Assembly (NCBI RefSeq): GCF_014356525.2
Contig: NC_052514.1
Coordinates: forward strand, 1,903,831-1,967,830
Direction: 5' to 3'
Length of the DNA stretch: 64,000 nucleotides
Source: Nilaparvata lugens
Lineage: Eukaryota > Arthropoda > Insecta > Hemiptera > Delphacidae
This document shows positions 54,641 to 64,000 of this stretch, piece after piece (position 1 is the first letter of the stretch; every line of letters starts with the position of its first letter). Position numbers and translations under genes: made by a program. The notes beneath the pieces are model-generated. The model was not told the origin of the DNA, ran no database searches, and was given only the letters and a program-made list of their open reading frames with translations.

Positions 54641-55018
54641 TAAAGTGAAGTCCACGTTACAATGACAGTGGGGAAAGATAGGAGAGCAACGTTGCCGATC
54701 CTCTGTCTTGTCAATGTCCATAGAAGGCATAACTCATACAGGTTTATTGATGTAATATAACTGTTCATTCTCGTATAAAATAATCGATAAATATATTTTA
54801 TTAAGCATGAAATTAGATTTTTCAATTATTCCATAATGTTTTTTCATAAATTATGAAATATCTTGATAATTAATTGTTAATTCTACATTGTTGAAAGACG
54901 ATCTGGCAACAGAGCAAAGCGAAAAAGAGATAGCGTTTTTCGCTTTGTTGAATGATACACAAGGATAGCAATACCATTGCTAATCAAACACTGCCATTAT
55001 AACGTGGAACCCACTATA
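54641..55018 (+). mobile_element. M1 TIR element, nearly complete
   Basis: Left AAGTGAAGTCCACGTTACAA, right CATTATAACGTGGAACCCAC. The interior is continuous where the copy at 24653 carries SINE2 (CATAATGTTTTTTCATAAAT), so this copy gives the empty site for that SINE. Confidence 0.8.
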
Positions 55019-55195
55019 GTTATTCATATTAGTCTTATATTCTGATATTGTTTCATATACCAGTATTCTCTCATTCCAAACTTTTACATCTATTTAAAAT
55101 TCTCAATCATGATTATTTCTGAATCATAAATTCCTTATAATTATACTGTCATCATGATTTTCAAGTTCGATTCCGCATAGAAGAATAGATTTATA

Positions 55196-55438
55196 AAATA
55201 GAATTATAGGCCTAGTACCCTTCAAAATCAATGAAATATTAAAAAACAAGAATATTAATTGTAATGTAACAACTAGTTTTGGTGATCACAGCATCGTCAG
55301 GTTATAAAAAAAAGATTCATTTATAACATTACGATGGTGTGATCTCCGAAACTAGTAGTTACATTAAATTTTATATTCTTGTTTTTTAATATTTTAATAA
55401 TTTTATAGGGTACTAGACCCATAATTCTATTTTATAAA
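55196..55438. mobile_element. Foldback element with ~100-bp arms
   Basis: TAAAATAGAATTATAGGCC...GTACCC at the left pairs with GGGTACTAGACCCATAATTC...ATTTTA at the right; inner arms AACAAGAATATTAATTGTAA and TTAAATTTTATATTCTTGTT also pair. No coding content. Confidence 0.8.
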
Positions 55439-55674
55439 TACAAGAAAGCAGCCCTGAATTCATACATTTTGAAGAATAGATTCTATTGGACTTCTGAAAT
55501 ACTTCTTTGAACTTATGATCTAAGAAGAATATAATCTATTGTATTCTTCTTTTCTCCTTCTCTTTTCTTCTTATACTTATCCTACTTGTTTTTATCCTCT
55601 TTGATTTCATTCTACGTTTTCTTATAATAATCCTCTTCTATATGGATCTGATCGCTATTGTTACTGTAAAACTC

Positions 55675-56130
55675 TATACTGAATGAAAAAGACTAAGAAA
55701 TTGTCAAAAAACCACTGATTTATTGATAATATTAGAAAGACCGGTTTCGATTATTACACCATTGTCAATCTAATTATCAATAAATCATTGGTTTTTTGAC
55801 AATTTCATAGTCTTTTTCATTCAATATGAATAATTACCACAATATCAACTTCTCAACTACACAAAAAGTGAAACTCTATACCTCTTAGCAAAAACCTCAG
55901 TATCAACATACCATTACAATCATCACACATATATTGGTTTAGTTTTGAATAATCTAAATTTGAAATAATTCAGGACTGACAATTTTGTGAAGTGAAGAAC
56001 TACAAGACTACTGTAGAATAAATGTAAATAACTAATAGTTAGTAGGTTTTTGATTATGTATTCAATTTTTTCAAATAGGTGCAATATTTCTAAAGTTTTT
56101 AATTTATTATGATACATTCTGTAATACATT
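55675..56130. repeat. F1 copy and right arm of the inverted duplication
   Basis: 55675-55868 is an F1 foldback copy (AGAAAGACCGGTTTCGATTA; AATATCAACTTCTCAACTAC). 55868-56130 is the complement of the left arm at 53210-53835, without the LINE tail. The two arms enclose an M1 element and another foldback. Confidence 0.75.
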
Positions 56131-56144
56131 TAGAGTGGTAACAT

Positions 56145-56430
56145 TAACCTTCAAAATTCAAAATCTTCAAATTCCTGGACCAAAAATCAAGTGACGAAGC
56201 AGTGTGTGATTACATAACCCTAACTTTTGGACAACATTAACATTTTATCAAAATTTTTGGAGAGAAAAGGTACAGGCTCAGCATAGTTTTTCCTCCAATG
56301 TCATAACTATATTATAATTTTAGTGTTTTATACAATAAATGAATGAACTACTATTTCGGACTATGTGTTACCTTATCTAAATTTGGGAGAGGAATAGTAC
56401 AAGGTTACAATATTATTCCTCTACCTATTA
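56145..56430 (+). repeat. Two adjacent retroposon 3'-end hairpins
   Basis: 56145-56345: GTGACGAAGCAGTGTGTGAT and a GGAGAGAAAAGG/TTTTTCCTCC hairpin with an AATAAATGAATG tail; a second copy of this unit is at 61274-61490. 56384-56425: GGGAGAGGAATA pairs with TATTATTCCTCTACC. Confidence 0.6.
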
Positions 56431-56817
56431 TTTTGTTAATATTGTATGACGATATCATTTTTTGATATTGTATAAATGAAAAAATATTGTGAGCACACAT
56501 ATACTAAAAGTATTCATTGTTGTAGGAGTATCTTCTTCCCGTATTTATCATTCACTCTCTCACTCTCACACTCTGTTTTGTTCCTTTCCCTTAATTCCCT
56601 ATCCCTGTCTCTCATGCTCTGTGTTATTTCCAGTCTAATTCGGAGCATTATTTATAGAGCGTGCGGCCAGTAAATATTTATCTGTTTATGCTTTGGTTGG
56701 TCACTGGACTCTGGACCCTACTGCCTACTGGCGACTGTTGGGCCGCCACTGTTATTATTGTTTTTGCCACATTCACGCATCGTAAAGCGCTCTATCAAAA
56801 CTTTTTAGGCTTTGCTT

Positions 56818-57280
56818 TACTTCTCCCTCTTCTTTCTCTTTCTCTTCTCCCACCTCCTCACTCTTCTACTCCTTTCCCTATTCTTCTCCTTCTTTCCCTT
56901 CAGAATCATCATTATGGATTCATCCTGCTCCTTCTCCTCCTCCTTCTCTTCCCAGCCACCTCCTCCTCCTCTTCATCATTATCATCAGAATCATCTCAAC
57001 GAATCATCCTTCTCCTCTTTCTTCTCCTCATCCTCTTACTCCTTCTCCTCGTTCTCTCCTTTCATCATCATCAGAGTCATCATCATCGAATCATCCTTTT
57101 CATCACTTCTTATCGTTACTAATTGCACATTCTTCTTTTTGTACTTTTCATCCTTGTCCTCCTCCTCTTTCTCCTCCTTCTCTCCCTTCTTCTCCTTCTC
57201 CTCCTTCTTCTCCTTCTTCTCCTCCTTCTCCTCCTTCTCTTCCTCCTCCTCCTTCTCATCCTTCTCCTCCCTCTCAACTA
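56818..57280. repeat. Long pyrimidine tract with CTCC/TTCTCC units
   Basis: Pyrimidine-rich throughout, with CATCATCATCAG islands near 56908 and 56976 and 57065. The Ser/Phe and Leu-rich frames starting at 56661 and 56812 have no domain apart from this bias. Confidence 0.9.
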
Positions 57281-57639
57281 TCTCTTATTCTTTTTCAACT
57301 CTTTTATATCTATTCTATTTCCTCCTATTATATTTTTCAACTCTCTCATATTATAATTAATTTAAATTATTATTCATGCCATTTTTGCTTGATTGGTTTA
57401 TGATAATAATAATTGTTTGCTCAATCAGTTAGTATTTTATCGTTAATATCCAATATTTTCCCTCCTATTATTTTCGAAGTTTTTTTCCTTGTCTATAAAA
57501 CATTTTATTCTGCAAAACGTATTGCATTGCAATTCTGTATCTATTACAATTCTCAAAAACATGTATTGATTAGGTAGCTACATCTTATCCTCTTTCTTTC
57601 AAAATATTTCCTATTGAAAATCTGATTTTTTGCTGTATT

Positions 57640-57757
57640 ATTTGATCTGATTATTTGATATAATTTTGCTGTATTGTAAGCTATTGTATATAAGTGTATA
57701 AGCCAGTATATATTGTAATCTACATAAATAAAGTACTCAATCAATCAATCAATCAAT
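57640..57757 (+). mobile_element. LINE 3'-end copy with (AATC)n tail, plus orientation
   Basis: TTTTGCTGTATTGTAAGCTA, AGCCAGTATATATTGTAATC, ATAAATAAAGTACTC and (AATC)n. The reverse orientation of 5580, 19700 and 42639. It shows the AATAAA-like signal directly before the simple-repeat tail. Confidence 0.72.
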
Positions 57758-58094
57758 TTTTCCCACTTTTCTTTATTCTCTTTCCCAGGTATTGAATACT
57801 GTTAGGCCTACACAGGTTCTTTTTCCTCATATCCATATCCACTATTCATAAAATAAACAAATTTCATCTTTGATTCCAATTCTTATTGTATTAATTCTCT
57901 CCAGTAGCTTGTCTTTTATTTTGTTTTAATTTTTTTTTGCTTTTTCTTTCAGTAGTGAAGTGATTGAGTTTATTGGAAAACACTTATTTTCTAGAATACG
58001 TTTATTATTCAATATTGATCTCTCATATTTATTACATTTTATTGTCATTTCTTGCTTTTTTTGTTATCTCTGCATACGGTATTATGTATTGTAT

Positions 58095-58190
58095 GGTTTG
58101 CTAACGACGTTGTCAAGTGGTAGAGTGGACAATATTGTCCTAACTTCGCCACGTCAACATAAATAAAAAAGTCATTCTATTCTATTATTG
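58095..58190 (+). mobile_element. Retrotransposon 3' end with short (ATTCT)n tail
   Basis: TGTCCTAACTTCGCCACG, AACATAAATAAAAAAGTC and ATTCTATTCTATT. It is homologous to the end at 39636 but with fewer than three tail units. Confidence 0.6.
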
Positions 58191-58252
58191 GTTTTCATCC
58201 CTGTAGCAAACTATTTTCTATCTTTCTATCTGGGCACTTAGTTGTGGCGTTG

Positions 58253-58346
58253 GAAGAGGAAGGGGTGGTAAAAGGGAAAGAATAAGAAAAATAGGAAGAA
58301 GGAGAAAAAGAAGAAGAAGAAGAAGAAGAAGAAGAAGAAGAAGAAA
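58253..58346. repeat. GAA purine tract
   Basis: Purine tract with a pure GAA core at 58306-58344. Confidence 0.92.
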
Positions 58347-58439
58347 ACCTCCTTCTTTCAGACGCGAGAGCAGAATTCAAGACCAGCTGTATAAGGGGGG
58401 AAAATACCATCTCTCACCCCCCTCGAAACACATTCCTAA

Positions 58440-58502
58440 TCGTGTGTTACTATATTCACATAAGGTTAGTATGAGGTTATATATGTTTATATAAACTGTA
58501 CA

Positions 58503-58536
<34 letters not shown>

Positions 58537-58565
58537 ATAAAGGTACATATATATACTAACCTAAG
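58440..58565. repeat. Inverted repeat around (AT)n
   Basis: GGTTAGTATGAGGTTATATA and TATATATATACTAACC flank an (AT)n run at 58506-58533. It may be a small foldback or a cruciform-prone microsatellite. Confidence 0.6.
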
Positions 58566-59008
58566 TTTCCTCAGTGAAATATGTTAGGGTACGGAAAGGG
58601 TTATGTATGACCAGAAACCCCTAGACCCTCACAAGCTTTCTGAACCCTTTTCTAGATGCTATCACACCCTCTGACACCCCTGCAATGTTGGCACATGCAT
58701 ATAACTTGTACCCTGTATCATATTCTAACCACAAACAAGTGGGAATTGTTTGTTGGTAACTTTGTTGGGAAACTGAGTGGTTTTTGTGAGATTATTGTAC
58801 AAATATTAATTATATTTTCATGTGATGTTCAACTTCATTTATGTAACAAATGGATGATAATATTTGTAGGGTAACTTAGTTTTGGGAAACTGTGAGTAGT
58901 TTTTGTATGATTTGTACAAATATTAATTTATTATATAAATTAATTTATTAATTTTTATTAATTAATTTATTTCAATATTAATTATTGAAAAGAACACTGT
59001 TTTATCTA

Positions 59009-59130
59009 TGTCACATCCACATTTACTATACTCTTGTACAGGACTGTAGTTTCATGTTGGAACCAACACATCTTTAGCTGTTTTCAACATGAAATTACAG
59101 TCCTGTACAAGAGTATAGTAAATGTGATGT
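59009..59130. mobile_element. Short foldback element
   Basis: TCACATCCACATTTACTATA...CTACAGTCCTG-type left arm (59011-59060) pairs with ATTACAGTCCTGTACAAGAG...AATGTGATG (59084-59130) around a 25-nt loop. Confidence 0.78.
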
Positions 59131-59248
59131 AACAAAAAAAACTCTGTTTTTCTTCAATTATGGAGGAATTCCACAATATCAATTCTCATTCAACAATAGT
59201 CAGTAGATTTGTGATTTTGTATTCAAATTTTCTAAATAAGTGCAATTC

Positions 59249-59410
59249 AAATTTAAATTTATTCATTCCTTGTACAATATTACAAAAATAATCAAATTGA
59301 CATGTTCAATGTATAAATACAAAAAATCAAAGTACAAGAGAATGTAAAGCTCACAAGACATAAGTCCGTTCGTGAGCTTAATTAAGAAATATATTAACTT
59401 TAATAATTAG
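59249..59410 (-). mobile_element. LINE 3'-end insertion with GCAAT duplication
   Basis: The related sequence at 56066 reads TGCAATATTTCTAAAG without interruption. Here GCAAT lies on both sides of about 160 bp whose minus strand ends GAATGAATAAATTTAAATTT. A short retroposed end. Confidence 0.6.
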
Positions 59411-59759
59411 AAAGCAATATTTCTCAAGTTTTCAAATTATTATGATAGATTCTATGATTTATTTAGAGTATCACGTCAACCTGTAATTTTCAATTCGTAG
59501 AGATTTGAGTAGAATATTTTTGTTTTAATCAGTTTTTAAATATCAAAATTCAAAATTTTTAGTTTATTCATTAGTTTTGAAGTGGTAATTGAACTTTTTA
59601 AAGTGAAAGTGAAATCTTAACCTTACTCTTTTTGAAACTTCTATTTGTAAAAATTTGGGAGAAGACAGTTTTGGGCTATGCCTGTTGTCTTCTCCCAATC
59701 ATATTATATATTTATTATATTTGTTTGTTTATTATATTTATTGTTTTAAACCAATTACA

Positions 59760-60512
59760 TTTTGTTCAGTCTTATGGGCATCTAAGTTTTGCGGAGCCCA
59801 TTCAACTGCATACGTGCATTGTAATTCTGATCATTGTATTGCCCAATTGTTAAAGGTGAGAATACAGTCAAATATTTGGGTGTTTTCCTTGACCAAAATG
59901 TGTCATGGAAAGCCCACATCTCGTACTTGAAAAAGTCATTGCATTTCTACCTGAGAACTATGTACCAATTAAAGGGTCTTTGTAATCTTAAAGCTTTAAA
60001 AGATGTCTACCATTCATTTGCCTACTCTAGAATTAATTATGGTTTGAGCTGTTGGGGTGGCACTACTATTCAATTATGAGTCCTATAATCAAACTCCAAA
60101 AATCACTCATAAGGATTGTAGCAGGAGTGGGTCGCCACGATCATACATTCCCCTTTTCTGTAGACTTGGTATCCTCCCCATAAGACATTTGTATGTGCAT
60201 AAAGTCTTGTCAATTTTCTATTTAGTGAGCGGTAATGATGGCGTAACTATTGATTATTGTGATTCAGTTACTGGCCCTTATCGTACGAGGCAGGCTGATG
60301 TGTTGTTTGTCCGGGGTGTCAGGCCAAACAGCACTTTATTTAAAAAAAACCTTTCTTTTTCTAGCACCAAAATTTTTCAATCAGTTACCTTCCTCAATGA
60401 AAACCCTTTTCAACTGCCACAATAAAATAATAAAAATGAAATTGCATCTGAAAAAATGTTCTTTCAATAGCACAGAAGGATTGGAAGCCATGTACTCTGT
60501 CACTGCCTAATG
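59760..60512 (+). pseudogene. Non-LTR reverse transcriptase, C-terminal part (decayed)
   Basis: Pieces in different frames line up with the part of non-LTR RTs after the catalytic palm: VKYLGVFLDQNVSWKAHI, then YSRINYGLSCWGG, a short SPIIKLQKSLIRIVAG-like segment in another frame, and a C-terminus STKIFNQLPSSMK...MYSVTA. At least three frameshifts or stops separate them. The catalytic YxDD region and the endonuclease are absent. It is a 5'-truncated dead copy; the family resembles Jockey-like insect LINEs. Confidence 0.85.
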
Positions 60513-60696
60513 TATCTAACTTTCGTGCACATTGTATGTACAGAAAACTGTCCTCTTGCAAAACAACATTATATAATATACACATGGACTATTACAAAAA
60601 TGATGTACATAATATCACGCTCATACGATAATTATATCTAATGATTTCCATATAGATCTATCTAAACTATTACTATGGAGACATATGTATGTGTGG

Positions 60697-60697
60697 G

Positions 60698-60733
<36 letters not shown>

Positions 60734-60745
60734 ATATATAATATA
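60697..60745. repeat. (AT)n microsatellite
   Basis: TATATA runs with two breaks, in the 3' untranslated region of the non-LTR insertion. Confidence 0.9.
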
Positions 60746-61552
60746 TATATGTATATGTATATGTGTGTGTATTTGGTTTCTATTTTTCATAGAACTAACA
60801 GTTTAATTCAACGCTTGTTTTGTCCGTGCTCCTGTATGCGGACGTGACCTTTCTCTTAAGGTCATTTGCATACAGTAATGACTTATTTCTGCATGTTGTA
60901 TATGTATTATAATCTTTGTAACTTGTGAATCTCTATCTTGAATTGCTGTCCACTGTTATTTTATTGTATCTCTAGTAGAGTAGTCTTTTTGATGTATTTT
61001 TCGTTCGCAGTGTAGCTCTAGTAGAGTAAGCAATTAACTGTATTGTTTTTTGTTTTTGTTTTTTTGCTTCTTGTTTTGTTTTTTTTCTCATTGTATTTCT
61101 ATAGTGGAGCAGAATGATAATACTGCATGCTTAGTTTTCTATTACTTTAATTTTCACATGTTCTGTATTTTTTTTTAACGCAGAAATGAAGTCAAAATTT
61201 ATTATTATTATTATTATTATATATTCATGATTTGTGATATTGTCAATGAAATAAATAAATAAATAAATAAACCTTCAAAATCCAAAATTTTCAAATAATT
61301 ACTCCTGGACTAAAAATCAAGAGACGAAGCAGTGTGTGATCACATAGTCGTAACTTTAGGACGATAACAATCTATCAAAATTTTTGGAGAGAAATAGTAC
61401 AGGTTCAGCCTAATTTTCCCTCCAATGTCATAATTGTATTATAATATTCTATAATATATATATTATGATTATAGTGCTTTATACAATCAATTAAAGGAAA
61501 AAATAGAATAATTAAATTTTCATGTAATATTGAACTGCATTCATGGAACAAA

Positions 61553-62260
61553 TCTATATATTATATATAAAAGCGAAATGGCACTCACTCATTGACTGAC
61601 TGACTGACTGACTCACTTACTCACTCACTCAGTCACTCACTCACTCACTCGCAGAACTAAAGATCTACCGGACCGAAAACTTTCAAATTTGGTAGGTATG
61701 TTCAGTTGGCATTTTAGAGGCGCACTAAGAACGGATTTGGAAAAATTTTAACTCTAAGGGTGGTTTTTAAGGGTTTAAAGTTAGTCTTTTAGCATGTATA
61801 TTCTTCTTATTCCAATCTCTTAATTATAATTAATTGAAATGACCATACCATATCATAATATAGAACTATAATCTAGAGAGAGTACCTCTTCGAAACAGTT
61901 GTTAACTGGTAACTAAATTGATAATTTTAAGGGTTGGCATTAAGTTGATTGACTTTGTTAGTTGGAACCAAGTTGAAGATTGAAATGCATTTATCGCGGA
62001 AAAATTGATTGGGCACTGCTACTTATATCAGAGCTATTCCTGGGAATATTAAATTACTAGCCGTCAGGCTCGCTTCGCTTGTCATACCCGTTTAGCCAGA
62101 CGTTTAGTCTGGACCCCCGACTGGATCGTCCTACAAATGAAAAATGCAGGCGAGCGAAGCGAGCTTGCTGATCTCATTCTTGGATGATCCAGTCGGGGTT
62201 CCAGGGGGCGGAGCCCCCTGGCTAGACGAATATGGCGAGCGGAGCGAGCCTGACGGCTAG
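61553..62260 (+). mobile_element. Helitron-like element H8, complete
   Basis: TCTATATATTATATATAAAA start after A; CTGACGGCTAG end before T. CACT/GACT repeats near the 5' end, the 3' inverted repeat from CTAGCCGTCAGG (62057), and the 9-bp GC hairpin at 62201-62221. No Rep/helicase. Confidence 0.8.
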
Positions 62261-62610
62261 TAATGAATAATATTAGCTTTGTTGGATAACTCTTTCTCTC
62301 CAAACATCTCTTCTTATCCAACCTCATTTCCGTCATGTTTTAATAAAAAGAGCAGGCTCTCGCAAAAATGAGATTAGTGTAATGGGAAAAGCAAAAAGAA
62401 TGCAGTCTCATTCTCCTACATAATTTAATGGCTTACTGTCACAAGATTCTCGCATTTTTCTCACTAATTTCTATGGTAGAGGTAGAAGAAATTTCAAAAA
62501 AAAAGTTTGTTAGAAGGATCAGGTGTTGTGGGAGACTAGCTTTTCCTAGCAATTATAATAAGAAAGATCTGGTAACTTGAAGATGAAATTGAAAATTATT
62601 ATGAAGCTGA
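62261..62610. other. No gene recognised
   Basis: AT-rich spacer between H8 and an R2 element; nothing recognisable. Confidence 0.5.
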
Positions 62611-62611
62611 T

Positions 62612-63513
<902 letters not shown>

Positions 63514-63548
63514 AACACAAGCCGATTACTGTCGACTACTGTCTATTA

Positions 63549-63996
63549 TTACTGTTTTGTTGGGAATGTAAAGGTAGGCGCACACAGATCGTCATCGGAC
63601 GGACGGCACGCATCAGACGGATCGGATGATTAGATTTGATGCATTGTTTTCAATTGGAGTGCGCATACCTATCCGCATCGTATACATATGCGCACTCCAA
63701 TTAAAAACAATGCATCAAATCTAATCATCCGATCCGTCCGATGCGTGCCGTCCGTCCGATAACAATCTGTGTGCGCCTACCTTAAAAGTGTAAGAACGGC
63801 ACTGTATGAGAGACTACCAGCATAGAGAAACAATGGCATAAGTAGATATCCCATGGTATAGGGCGATTATGTCGCAACTTTTACTGTTATCTCAAGCCGA
63901 TAGTTCATGTAATTCTTTCCCGTGAAGCTGGGTGACACTGGTAGTCTCTCTCTCATATTGTGCCGTTCAAACACTCTCACCTCAACAAAACAGTAA
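63549..63996. mobile_element. TIR element hosting a nested palindromic MITE
   Basis: TTACTGTTTTGTTG and CAACAAAACAGTAA are perfect 14-bp inverted ends. A second inner pair is GAACGGCACTGTATGAGAG (63793) and CTCTCATATTGTGCCGTTC (63950-63968). No coding capacity. The right end lies only four bases from the window edge. Confidence 0.7.
63572..63782. mobile_element. Palindromic MITE with TAA target duplication
   Basis: AGGTAGGCGCACACAGAT pairs with ATCTGTGTGCGCCTACCT; the arms extend about 95 bp each (GGACGGACGGCACGCATC and complement). TAA flanks both sides (63569-63571, 63783-63785). The 3-bp TAA/TTA duplication and GG-start ends fit the PIF/Harbinger superfamily. Confidence 0.85.
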
Positions 63997-64000
63997 AAAT

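Larger units (their letters stand above)
59483..61269 (+). mobile_element. ~1.8-kb non-LTR insertion with empty-site control
   Basis: Flanked by AACCT at 59478-59482 and 61270-61274. The related locus at 56142 reads CATTAACCTTCAAAATTC with a single AACCT, so the whole block is an insertion. It holds, in order, a 3'-end-like region with a hairpin at 59657-59696, a decayed reverse-transcriptase segment, 3' untranslated sequence with (AT)n and (ATT)n, and an (AATA)n tail. The order (a 3'-end-like hairpin before the RT) suggests a chimera or an internal nested copy. Confidence 0.75.

Noticed and set aside
57760..57800. Pyrimidine tract ending CCCAG followed by GTATTG, as a recursive or ordinary splice site
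   Set aside because: The donor half is poor (GTATTG), and the pyrimidine run sits in locally CT-rich DNA next to a LINE tail.

Overview
The window is AT-rich eukaryotic DNA with no bacterial-style gene organisation: no operons, ribosome sites or dense reading frames. A BEL/Pao LTR retrotransposon, non-LTR retrotransposon ends, tRNA-derived SINEs, Helitron-like elements, palindromic MITEs and many GAA/TTC and GT microsatellites point to an arthropod, most likely an insect. A repeat-rich hemipteran such as a planthopper would fit, but the sequence alone does not prove it. It reads as intergenic or long-intron sequence. I find no complete host protein gene. Most long reading frames are artefacts of GAA/TTC tracts or run through repeats.

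Layout. 0-12 kb: three copies of an interspersed repeat (R1), copies of a TIR element (M1), a Helitron-like copy (H1), a SINE with a perfect 13-bp target duplication, and a 0.7-kb GAA tract. 12-17 kb: palindromic MITEs and a layered foldback element that was hit in turn by a retroposed tail, a Helitron-like copy and a TTA-targeting MITE. 17-25.5 kb: H3, a 149-bp tandem array built from M1 ends, H4, an unassigned 81-codon frame, and an M1 copy split by a second SINE. 25.5-33.3 kb: a Helitron-like copy (H5) split by a 7.1-kb BEL/Pao element on the minus strand. Its LTRs are almost identical and its pol frame is intact, but gag-protease carries four frameshifts and the outer end of the 5' LTR is lost. 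33-47 kb: H6 and H7, a 467-bp (ATTCT)n array that is a retrotransposon tail, tandem and TIR elements, a possible 25-nt microexon and a SINE dimer. 47.3 kb: a 100-N assembly gap next to a non-LTR reverse-transcriptase fragment. 47.5-64 kb: foldback elements, two more copies of a 0.9-kb GT-containing repeat (R2), long TTC tracts, an inverted duplication, a LINE insertion with a decayed reverse transcriptase, H8, and a palindromic MITE nested inside another TIR element.

The elements do not form a pathway. They form a record of nested transposition, in which paired empty and filled sites inside the window fix insertion points, target duplications and relative ages. The observations most worth following are the Helitron-like family with GC-rich palindromic 3' ends, a 3'-end hairpin whose two strands change together between copies, the paired-site evidence for TTA/TAA-targeting MITEs, and weak splice-like signals (a microexon and two possible recursive splice sites) that would fit a long plus-strand intron.
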